Shown one piece after another: positions 1-5,418 of a stretch of DNA of 5,418 nt. Each line of letters opens with the position of its first letter. Position 1 is the stretch's first letter. The stretch is from contig VERM01000129.1 in assembly GCA_018882645.1 (NCBI GenBank), positions 1 through 5,418 on the forward strand, in the 5' to 3' direction. Position numbers and translations under genes: made by a program. Below the pieces are notes generated by a model. It was not told where the DNA came from and ran no database searches. It was given only the letters and a program-made list of their open reading frames with translations. Source of the stretch: Ferruginibacter sp. GTDB taxonomy: Bacteria > Bacteroidota > Bacteroidia > Chitinophagales > Chitinophagaceae.

Positions 1-230
1 ACGTTACACTGCCTTTTTAATTAATATTAAAGGCAAAGTACAATCAATAAAACCGGTTCATTTGAATCAACCACATTTGATGATTTATCAAATAAAAACG
101 GGCTGCTAAGATAGGAAATGATTCGCCAATTTTGCAAAATAATAATTGTTGATTTTTTTAAAAAAAAGGGGAAAATGGTCAAAAAAATAGTAAAAAACCT
201 CGAAAATACCCTAAAAATCACGCGTTTTTA
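1..230. other. AT-rich stretch without a supportable gene
   Basis: No gene can be supported here. The stretch is AT-rich with runs of A and T (about 150-200). It holds two short perfect inverted repeats: TGCCTTT at 10-16 with AAAGGCA at 29-35, and ATTTGAT at 75-81 with ATCAAAT at 87-93 around a 5-base loop. Neither is followed by a clear T-run on either strand, so I do not call them terminators. One plus-strand frame is open from base 2 to a TAA at 107-109 and could be the tail of a gene lying to the left, but its 35 residues resemble nothing I know. A minus-strand open frame at 27-221 encodes a phenylalanine-rich low-complexity peptide and is probably spurious. Confidence 0.5.
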
Positions 231-266
231 TAAAAAATAAGGGTTAGCCATTTTAGAGCTAACCCT
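231..266 (-). terminator. Intrinsic terminator of efp
   Basis: GGGTTAGC at 241-248 pairs perfectly with GCTAACCC at 258-265 around a 9-base loop, and an extra A-T pair (240/266) extends the stem to 9 bp. Read on the minus strand, the stem is followed by TTATTTTTTATAAAAA, a good U-tract. The hairpin begins 24 bases after the efp stop codon, as expected for a Rho-independent terminator of that gene. Confidence 0.85.
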
Positions 267-289
267 GGGTGATTTTATTCAAAATGGTA

Positions 290-853
290 TTATTTTACCC
301 TTTCCACATACTCTCCGGTTTTGGTGTTTACACGGATGAGTTCGCCTTCATTCACAAACAAAGGAACGTTGACAGTGGCACCTGTTTCAACAGTAGCTGG
401 TTTCAGAGTGCGTGTGGCCGTATCTCCCTTGATACCGGGTTCGCTGTAGGTAACCAAAAGTACAATCTTATCGGGAAGCTCAACACCCATAGGCTGCTCT
501 GTTTCGCCGTTTATCAATACCGCTACTTCCTGCCCGTCTTTCAAAAATGCCGGCGCATCAATCATATTTTCAGGTACCGTAATCTGCTCAAAGGTTTCAT
601 TGTCCATGAAGCTATAACCGCTATCATCCTTATACAGAAACTGATAAGGCTTTTTCTCAACCCTCACCGGAAAGATAGTCTCACCGCTGTTCCAGGTGAC
701 CTCTATGGTTCTGGAGTTGTCAACCCCCTTCAATTTAGCCCATACTTTGGCAGCCGCACGGGCCGTTTTGTTCTGACCAAATTCAATTACGGTATAGAGA
801 CTGTTATCTATTTTGAGAATCAATCCCGTTCTCATGTCTGCTGTAGTTGCCAT
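290..853 (-). CDS. efp: Translation elongation factor P, Arg32 loop variant
   Basis: EF-P binds the ribosome between the P and E sites and relieves stalling at consecutive prolines. The 187-residue length and three-domain layout are standard: a KOW-like domain (about 1-62), an OB domain with the conserved YQFLYKDD and FMDNETFEQIT blocks (70-92), and a C-terminal OB domain with GIKGDTA (140-146) and VPLFV (163-167), ending in YVERVK. The domain I tip that reaches the peptidyl-transferase centre reads NKTARAAAK (28-36), with Arg32 (CGT, 758-760) where the usual Bacteroidota PGKG loop has lysine. This resembles the NKSGRNAA loop of Pseudomonas EF-P, whose Arg32 is rhamnosylated by EarP. No modifying enzyme is in the window. 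The ATG start gives the canonical MATTAD N-terminus; no Shine-Dalgarno is visible, as usual in Bacteroidota. The gene is monocistronic, with its own terminator, divergent from mdh. Identification is secure; any modification is inference. Confidence 0.97.
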   Translation of the reverse strand: MATTADMRTGLILKIDNSLYTVIEFGQNKTARAAAKVWAKLKGVDNSRTIEVTWNSGETIFPVRVEKKPYQFLYKDDSGYSFMDNETFEQITVPENMIDAPAFLKDGQEVAVLINGETEQPMGVELPDKIVLLVTYSEPGIKGDTATRTLKPATVETGATVNVPLFVNEGELIRVNTKTGEYVERVK

Positions 854-876
854 AATGCTGTATTTAAAATTTGCAG

Positions 877-884
877 CAAAAGTA
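877..884 (-). promoter_or_regulatory. Candidate -7 element for efp
   Basis: On the minus strand the bases read TACTTTTG, an exact match to the Bacteroidota sigma-A -7 consensus TAnnTTTG. It lies 23 bases upstream of the efp ATG, which would give a very short leader of roughly 15-20 bases. No TTG is found at the usual -33 distance; the nearest, at 897-899, is too close. A short palindrome TACAT-C-ATGTA (911-921) sits just upstream and might be an operator, but that is weak. Confidence 0.45.
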
Positions 885-1006
885 ACAATAGTAAATCAAA
901 TGAGAAAAATTACATCATGTACATAGATTAGAATGGATGCAGACCATCTTTGCTGAATCTCATAAAAATTTTACCACACCTTTTTTTCAAGTAAGCATTT
1001 TACAAT

Positions 1007-1014
1007 TAACTTTG
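1007..1014 (+). promoter_or_regulatory. Candidate -7 element for mdh
   Basis: TAACTTTG matches the Bacteroidota -7 consensus TAnnTTTG exactly. The expected -33 region (about 981-990) is a T-run ending in CAA, with no clean TTG. Transcription starting just downstream would give a leader of about 70 bases before the mdh ATG. No riboswitch or strong structure is evident in that leader. Confidence 0.5.
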
Positions 1015-1091
1015 CGACGCTTGTTTGAACGATTTCATACATGATGTTGTTTCAACTCTATAAAATCATTTTTAAACCATAAACAAATTTT

Positions 1092-2021
1092 ATGAAAATA
1101 ACCGTAGTAGGTGCAGGAGCAGTAGGAGCCACCTGTGCCGACAATATTGCCCGCAGGCAATTGTGTGATGAGCTGGTTTTGCTCGATATTAAAGAAGGGG
1201 TGGCTGAAGGTAAAGCCATGGATCTTATGCAAACTGCTCAACTGGAAGGTTTTGATACCCGAATCATTGGCAGTACAAACGATTATGCCAAAACAGCCGG
1301 AAGTACAGTTGCTGTAATCACTTCAGGTATTCCCCGTAAGCCGGGCATGACGAGAGAAGAGCTTATTGGTATTAATGCAGGCATCGTGAAAGATGTCACG
1401 CAAAATCTTCTGAAATATTCTCCCGATGTAATTATCGTGGTCATCAGTAACCCAATGGATACCATGACCTATCTCGCTTTGAAATCAAGCGGACTGCCTA
1501 AAAACAGAATCATCGGAATGGGAGGAGTGCTCGACAGCGCCCGTTTCCGTTATTATCTGAGTCAGGCCATTAAATGTTCACCCAATGATTTACAGGCAAC
1601 TGTGATTGGAGGCCATGGCGATACTACAATGATACCTTTGACAAGGCTGGCTACCTATTGCGGTACGCCGGTTGCAGGATATTTAGATGAAGCTACGCTG
1701 AAGAAAGTAGCTGCGGATACGATGGTAGGTGGTGCAACGCTCACAGGATTACTGGGAACATCAGCCTGGTATGCTCCCGGTTCGGCAGGTGCCACACTGG
1801 TAGAGTCTATAGTAAGAGATCAGAAAAAAATGATGCCCTGCTGTGTGTATCTGGAAGGTGAATATGGCTTGAATGACATTTGCATAGGCGTTCCCGTTAT
1901 CATAGGTAAATCAGGATGGGAGAGTGTGGTGGATTACAAACTCAATGAAGAAGAGAAAGCCGCTATGCAAAAAAGCGCAGATGCTGTCAGAAATATGAAT
2001 GGGGTATTATCCAGTTTATAA
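1092..2021 (+). CDS. mdh: Malate dehydrogenase, NAD-dependent, LDH-like type
   Basis: This enzyme interconverts malate and oxaloacetate with NAD in the TCA cycle, in the cytoplasm. At 309 residues it has the normal length of the LDH-like (type 3) malate dehydrogenases of Bacteroidota. The Rossmann motif GAGAVG is at 7-12, and Asp32, ending the second strand (LVLLDI), favours NAD over NADP. The substrate loop GIPRKPGMTRE (79-89) carries Arg82 and Arg88; Arg at the position of 82 marks malate rather than lactate specificity. Asn120 (ISNPMD), Asp148 and Arg151 (GGVLDSAR), and His175 (GGHGDTT) complete the substrate-binding and proton-relay set. No key residue is missing. The ATG start gives the canonical MKITVVGAG and is preceded by an A/T-rich leader without Shine-Dalgarno. 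It is transcribed alone, divergent from efp and convergent with the overlapping gene block to its right. Confidence 0.97.
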   Translation: MKITVVGAGAVGATCADNIARRQLCDELVLLDIKEGVAEGKAMDLMQTAQLEGFDTRIIGSTNDYAKTAGSTVAVITSGIPRKPGMTREELIGINAGIVKDVTQNLLKYSPDVIIVVISNPMDTMTYLALKSSGLPKNRIIGMGGVLDSARFRYYLSQAIKCSPNDLQATVIGGHGDTTMIPLTRLATYCGTPVAGYLDEATLKKVAADTMVGGATLTGLLGTSAWYAPGSAGATLVESIVRDQKKMMPCCVYLEGEYGLNDICIGVPVIIGKSGWESVVDYKLNEEEKAAMQKSADAVRNMNGVLSSL

Positions 2022-2052
2022 TTGAAACAACTATTCTGTGTTCAAATTTTAT

Positions 2053-2087
2053 AGAAGAGGTTGATGACATTGTCGTCAACCTCTTCT
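2053..2087. terminator. Long hairpin between convergent mdh and WG-repeat gene
   Basis: AGAAGAGGTTGA (2053-2064) pairs perfectly with TCAACCTCTTCT (2076-2087), and pairing continues through one T-G wobble (2065/2075) and GAC/GTC to a 3-base loop (2069-2071). The result is a 16-bp stem on the plus strand. It lies 31 bases after the mdh stop and 22 bases after the stop of the convergent gene, so it is well placed to end transcription from both sides. Neither side has a clear T-run: the plus side reads GATTATGACT and the minus side ATAAAATTTG. It is therefore a less classical terminator. Confidence 0.65.
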
Positions 2088-2109
2088 GATTATGACTAAG
2101 TGTGTATTT

Positions 2110-2682
2110 TTACTCTTTGAACGCTTTTCCGTCTTTTTGTATAAAAAAACTTGCTTCATTTATTGACACCTCTGCAAGACCATTTTTAAATACATCTGCG
2201 TCATCGAATTGTGGTGCAATGATGATTTTTCCATACGGATCTACATATCCCCATTTTTTATCTTTTTTTACTGCAGCCAAATTGTCTCCGTATTCGTTGA
2301 TTTCATCCCATTGGGGAGATACTACAATCTGGCCTTCTTTGTTGATACATCCCCATTTACCGTTTATTTTTACCCTTGCAATCCCGTTTTTAAAATTTTT
2401 AATCTTTTCGAATGTTGTATTGAAAATATTTGTTCCTTCTTTGTTGATAAAGTACGACGCATTGTTTATAGACACAATTGCAACTCCGTTTTTAAATAGC
2501 GAAGCTTTGTCAAACTCTTCCTTGATTACCGGCTGATTGTCGCGGTTGACATAAATGTATTTATTGTTTTGTTTCAGAAAGGGGATGAAAGAGTCACCGT
2601 CTTTTTTATTCAACTCCTTACAGGAAATAATCATTCCTGTAAAAAGGGTCAAAATAATTGAAGCTTTAATTATTTTGTACAT
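2110..2682 (-). CDS. WG-repeat lipoprotein
   Basis: The 190-residue product starts with a short signal peptide ending in a lipobox, I-I-S-C, with the lipidated cysteine at 21. It is predicted to be attached to the outer or inner membrane. The rest consists of WG (KWG)-type beta repeats. Four full units start at about 41, 75, 109 and 143, followed by a partial fifth, with an exact 34-residue period: the FKNGxAxV block recurs at 63, 97 and 165, with the variant YGDNLAAV at 131. The name-giving KWG tripeptide is kept in units 3 and 4 only; units 2 and 5 have ASYF and ASFF there. WG repeats are thought to be binding or structural modules; no catalytic function is known or visible. The ATG at 2682 is preferred to a TTG at 2688; both overlap the end of the upstream gene (13 bases from the ATG), implying translational coupling. 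It is the last gene of the block. Confidence 0.85.
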   Translation of the reverse strand: MYKIIKASIILTLFTGMIISCKELNKKDGDSFIPFLKQNNKYIYVNRDNQPVIKEEFDKASLFKNGVAIVSINNASYFINKEGTNIFNTTFEKIKNFKNGIARVKINGKWGCINKEGQIVVSPQWDEINEYGDNLAAVKKDKKWGYVDPYGKIIIAPQFDDADVFKNGLAEVSINEASFFIQKDGKAFKE

Positions 2683-3476
2683 GGGCAAATTTTTAATTTT
2701 TGAGAAGGGCTTATATCGAGTTCAGGATATTTTTTGAAAGAAAGGATTCTTTTTTTGATTTTGTCAAATCCTTTATCATTCCCATCCGTTCCTTTAATCC
2801 AATATTGAAGTGCGCTTTGATTTCTGAAATCACAGAATTGCATGAGTGCGAAAGCAGACATGATGCCGGACATGTGCCAGCCATTCCAACAATGCATATA
2901 GATCGGGCCAGCTTCAGGATGGTTGATGTTATAGTGTATTTGCTTTAAAATGATGTAAGCCAGTGAATCGGAATGAGGAGCCACCGAGCTGTAATGTATG
3001 CCTGCATTTGACAGACTGTTTTGAACTTCATCCGGATAATACCGTTCAAAGTTTTTCCCATAGAGATAAAATACATTATTGAAACCCAATGAAGATAATT
3101 TTATCAATGATTGCATGCTCATTGGGTTGTTGTTATACCTGTTTTGACAGGTATTGAACACATTGTTGGCTCCGCCTCTATACAATACACCTTTCAATAC
3201 CGTTCTGAAATTTCGGGCGCCTAAAAGAAGATCTTCGCCTCCTAGGCCTCTGTTGGTGACATATTTCCCCAGTAATATCGAATCGCAGTTGAATCTTTTT
3301 AAAGAGTCATCAGCTTTCTCCCAGGTATGATCATCGTAAATGATGATTCTCCCAAGTTCAGGATGATCAATTATTGTGTCATTTAAATTGCGAGAAAAAC
3401 ACTTTCCATAACTCAGCATAAAAAGCATACCCACAATCAATATTGTTCCGGAATTAATTGGTTTTTTGTTCAGCAT
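2670..3476 (-). CDS. Exported phosphatase-like protein with altered CX5R loop
   Basis: The 268-residue product has a basic N-terminus and hydrophobic segment (about 8-26), taken as a signal peptide or anchor, so the protein should act outside the cytoplasm. A short motif IIIYDDHTW (44-52) follows. The region from about 90 to 215 reads like a dual-specificity/tyrosine-phosphatase fold: an entry strand GVLYRGG (96-102), a strand NNVFYLYG (133-140), and a signature-like loop IYMHCWNGWHMSG (192-204), then a helix. The loop has the HC and the glycine of HCxxGxxR(S/T)G, but Met202 stands where CX5R needs arginine. The nucleophile Cys196 is present. Asp170 is a possible general acid, uncertain. It may be a pseudophosphatase or a divergent family with different chemistry. 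The ATG at 3476 is preferred; a TTG at 3497 would add seven residues. Overlaps are 23 bases with the upstream gene and 13 with the downstream one. Confidence 0.7.
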   Translation of the reverse strand: MLNKKPINSGTILIVGMLFMLSYGKCFSRNLNDTIIDHPELGRIIIYDDHTWEKADDSLKRFNCDSILLGKYVTNRGLGGEDLLLGARNFRTVLKGVLYRGGANNVFNTCQNRYNNNPMSMQSLIKLSSLGFNNVFYLYGKNFERYYPDEVQNSLSNAGIHYSSVAPHSDSLAYIILKQIHYNINHPEAGPIYMHCWNGWHMSGIMSAFALMQFCDFRNQSALQYWIKGTDGNDKGFDKIKKRILSFKKYPELDISPSQKLKICPCTK

Positions 3477-4251
3477 CTTTATTAAGTTCTTTTTCAAAAT
3501 TATATTTGATGTTTTGTTGATTGATTTTTTTATTGATGGATTTAATAAACCCCTGATATCGTCCCTTACTGTCGCTTTTCGGAAAGTCGCTGGCTTCCAA
3601 AATAATTTTATTTAAGGTATAATTACTGTTTTTCTTCAGTATATCTTGCAGCGATATGCTTTTGTTTCTGTAACGCAACTGAAAGTAGAATATGTCGTCT
3701 GCATATCCGAGTATGTGACCCGGATTTTTTGGGTCAACGGTCGGGTTGGATAGCTTTATGGGGTAATACCACGACTGAAGTCCGTTTTCATGATAGATGA
3801 CTACCACATAATGGTTTTTATTGGAATCAAGAAGGAAGGTTGTTGCATCTGTTCCTGTTATAATTGTTCTGACACTATCTCCTGTAAATTTCATTCGGAC
3901 TTGTGAAAAACTATCGGAACTAATTTCTTTGTACAACTCATTTTCATAATTGAATATAGACGGATCTTTATAGACATTAGTTTTAGAAGAATAAGACAAT
4001 GATATAAATGGTTTTTCAGGAGCAGGATAATCAAAAAATAAATAATTCCTTCCTTTATTTTCATACACTGCATTCTCAATTAAATTCTGAGGAATGACGT
4101 TGTCTATATTTGTTTGTTTTACATATTGCCAGCTGCCATCAGAGAACAAAACAATCTCTCTCTGTTTATAGGTAGTTCTTTTTGTAAATATGGATTGAGA
4201 ATTTGCCGTAAAGGCTGCAAATGCAAGAATTATAATTGTTATTTTTTTCAT
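3454..4251 (-). CDS. Secreted protein of unknown function
   Basis: I do not recognise this 265-residue protein. It begins with a clear signal peptide (lysines at 2-3, hydrophobic core 5-16, likely cleavage near 18, after Ala-Asn-Ser). Soon after comes IVLFSDGSW (33-41), a strand-turn motif of the DG(S/T)W type common near the N-terminus of exported Bacteroidota proteins; the next gene in the block has a matching IIIYDDHTW. The middle part (about 60-200) is rich in alternating hydrophobic and aromatic residues, suggesting a beta-rich fold, and the tail is lysine- and asparagine-rich. No transmembrane segment, lipobox or catalytic motif is visible. The ATG start overlaps the stop of the CotH-like gene in an ATGA, and its own end overlaps the following gene by 23 bases, so it belongs to the same coupled transcript. 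Confidence 0.8.
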   Translation of the reverse strand: MKKITIIILAFAAFTANSQSIFTKRTTYKQREIVLFSDGSWQYVKQTNIDNVIPQNLIENAVYENKGRNYLFFDYPAPEKPFISLSYSSKTNVYKDPSIFNYENELYKEISSDSFSQVRMKFTGDSVRTIITGTDATTFLLDSNKNHYVVVIYHENGLQSWYYPIKLSNPTVDPKNPGHILGYADDIFYFQLRYRNKSISLQDILKKNSNYTLNKIILEASDFPKSDSKGRYQGFIKSINKKINQQNIKYNFEKELNKDAEQKTN

Positions 4252-5418
4252 TTTTTTAATCTGAATTTTTTAAATAGAATAAATCCTGTGATTCCGGCGA
4301 AACCAATAATCATAGACAAAATTATCCATTTGTATCTTGAAAATACACCATTGAGTGTACTTGATTTGTCTGATGATAGATTGAAGTTGGGCTCAACAAT
4401 ACTTTCAATCAAATTTCCGTCAGTTCTGGTCAGATAAATCGTGCCATCTTCATCATCTTCAATCGGATTGATATTTCTTGTTGAATCAATGATATCCTCG
4501 TTTTCATCAGTGAGGTAGTATTCAAACCCTTTTTTTGAAATCTTCAGTGTTTTATACTCGATGAGTATATCATTAGATCCGGGATGTTTCATTTTCCAGT
4601 AGGCGGTATCATTTGTCAGTACCATATTTTTGGAATCTCCAGTCAGTTGGAGTTCGATTATGGATCCGGAAACCGCTTCTTTTAATTTAATGAGTTTTCT
4701 TTTTGTGGAATGGTTGCATCTGATGAGAATCGAATTGATCTTGTTTACTTTATCCTTGATGATTCCTTGAATTTGAAAGGCTTTGAAATCATCCGAGGTT
4801 TTGACAGGAGAATAATTTGCGGTGAGATCCAATACAGAATCAACGGGCATTTTAATGATACGCTCTTTCTCCGTGACATTGTCACTCCATCCGGTAAATT
4901 TATACAGAGGATGGGTTTCTTTTGCAGAAATCAAAAGTGGGATTTCTTTAAAGAACTTACCTCTGAATGGAAAGCCTGGCGATTGGTTTCCTGCTATTTT
5001 GATGAAGGTTTTGTTTGCCGGAATATTTGAATGAATCTGCAGCGTGTATGAACTGCTTAAATTAAAGCATCCTTGTAGATGCTCAAATGACGTAGTCGAT
5101 CTGTTTTTTGAAAAATTCCGAAGTCTTTGGATGTGAGACTCCCAGGTTCCAATGGATTGCCTGAAAGTTCTTCTGTTCAAATGACGATTGATTTCCGGCA
5201 TTAACCATTCCTTAAAATATGAAATTCTATTTTGAATGCTGTCATCGCTCAGGTATGTCGAAAGCAGATAACAATACTGATTGATAAATTTTTCTTTAAG
5301 TTCCTGATTGGATGTTAATTTTCTTAGCAATATTGTGGTCCACGTGGGGTTATACCAGTCTGTTTGAGAAGGGCTCAATCTCTTTGCAAGATAATTGACT
5401 TGAGCATTTGTACAAGAC
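4248..5418 (-). CDS. CotH-family protein, C-terminal part, membrane-anchored
   Basis: This gene is partial: the frame is open to the right edge, and the only nearby start candidate (TTG at 5378) falls inside conserved sequence. Numbering from the first full codon, 389 residues are visible. Residues 27-120 match the helical end of CotH proteins: WTTILLRKL (26-34), FINQYCYLL (44-52), PEINRHLNRR (74-83) and WESHIQRLRNFSKNR (92-106). B. subtilis CotH is a secreted atypical protein kinase that phosphorylates spore-coat proteins; the metal-binding catalytic residues should lie upstream, outside the window, so activity cannot be judged. Residues about 130-204 resemble a divergent InlB B-repeat (FPFRGKFF, LISAKE, YKFTGWSD, LDLTANYSP), a common partner of CotH domains. 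A further region without recognisable domain follows, then a transmembrane helix (364-383) and a basic KKFRLKK end, implying a membrane anchor with the rest facing outward. It overlaps the next gene by 4 bases (ATGA). Confidence 0.8.
   Translation of the reverse strand, partial: SCTNAQVNYLAKRLSPSQTDWYNPTWTTILLRKLTSNQELKEKFINQYCYLLSTYLSDDSIQNRISYFKEWLMPEINRHLNRRTFRQSIGTWESHIQRLRNFSKNRSTTSFEHLQGCFNLSSSYTLQIHSNIPANKTFIKIAGNQSPGFPFRGKFFKEIPLLISAKETHPLYKFTGWSDNVTEKERIIKMPVDSVLDLTANYSPVKTSDDFKAFQIQGIIKDKVNKINSILIRCNHSTKRKLIKLKEAVSGSIIELQLTGDSKNMVLTNDTAYWKMKHPGSNDILIEYKTLKISKKGFEYYLTDENEDIIDSTRNINPIEDDEDGTIYLTRTDGNLIESIVEPNFNLSSDKSSTLNGVFSRYKWIILSMIIGFAGITGFILFKKFRLKK

Noticed and set aside
27..221. 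Minus-strand open frame rich in Phe and Ile
   Set aside because: Low-complexity translation of A/T runs, with no credible promoter or homology; the efp terminator lies just upstream of it.
911..921. Palindrome TACAT-C-ATGTA between efp and mdh
   Set aside because: Only 5-bp arms in AT-rich DNA, easily due to chance; mentioned with the efp promoter but not called as an operator.
269..931. Long plus-strand open frame of 220 codons
   Set aside because: It lies antisense over the whole of efp, whose protein identity is certain. Its translation has no recognisable domain and is explained by the codon pattern of efp on the other strand.
2686..2688. TTG start for the WG-repeat lipoprotein (and likewise TTG at 3495-3497 for the phosphatase-like gene)
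   Set aside because: In both cases an ATG lies a few codons downstream and still leaves a complete signal peptide, so the ATG starts are preferred. The TTG starts cannot be excluded.
4710..5034. Two overlapping plus-strand open frames
   Set aside because: Both are antisense to the CotH-like gene and lack any recognisable protein feature.
5376..5378. TTG as the start of the CotH-like gene
   Set aside because: The frame stays open to the window edge, and a start here would cut off the catalytic part of a CotH protein. The gene is 5'-truncated by the window.
1..5418. CRISPR array, tRNA or rRNA gene, insertion sequence, integrase or toxin-antitoxin pair
   Set aside because: I looked on both strands and found no spaced direct repeats, tRNA-like cloverleaf, transposase or recombinase protein, terminal inverted repeats, or small gene pair of that kind.

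Overview
The window looks like a chromosomal piece of a Bacteroidota bacterium. The EF-P and malate dehydrogenase sequences are of the Bacteroidota type. The promoter-like elements fit the Bacteroidota TAnnTTTG consensus, the starts lack Shine-Dalgarno sequences, and one gene encodes a WG-repeat lipoprotein. The unusual EF-P loop suggests the Chitinophagaceae/Chitinophagales side of the phylum; that placement is from memory and was not tested.

Layout: positions 1-230 are AT-rich with no supportable gene. Two divergent housekeeping genes follow: efp on the minus strand (290-853, terminator at about 231-266) and mdh on the plus strand (1092-2021), sharing a 238-base intergenic region with one TAnnTTTG element facing each gene. 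A long hairpin (2053-2087) then separates mdh from a convergent minus-strand gene block that fills the rest of the window.

That block reads, in transcription order from the right edge: (1) a CotH-family protein whose catalytic N-terminal part lies outside the window (4248 to beyond 5418), with an InlB-B-repeat-like domain and a C-terminal membrane anchor; (2) a secreted protein of unknown function (3454-4251); (3) a secreted protein with a dual-specificity/tyrosine-phosphatase-like fold, whose CX5R loop keeps the cysteine but has methionine in place of the arginine (2670-3476); (4) a lipoprotein made of 34-residue WG-type repeats (2110-2682). Consecutive genes overlap by 4, 23 and 13 bases, so they are almost certainly one transcript with coupled translation. 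All visible products appear to be exported or membrane-anchored.

The most interesting reading is an exported cassette pairing a CotH-type kinase relative with a phosphatase-like or pseudophosphatase protein, plus a secreted partner and a surface-type repeat lipoprotein. This is inference from gene order. The second notable observation is that EF-P carries arginine at position 32, in an NKTARAAA loop like the rhamnosylated Pseudomonas-type EF-P, instead of the lysine in the PGKG loop of most Bacteroidota.
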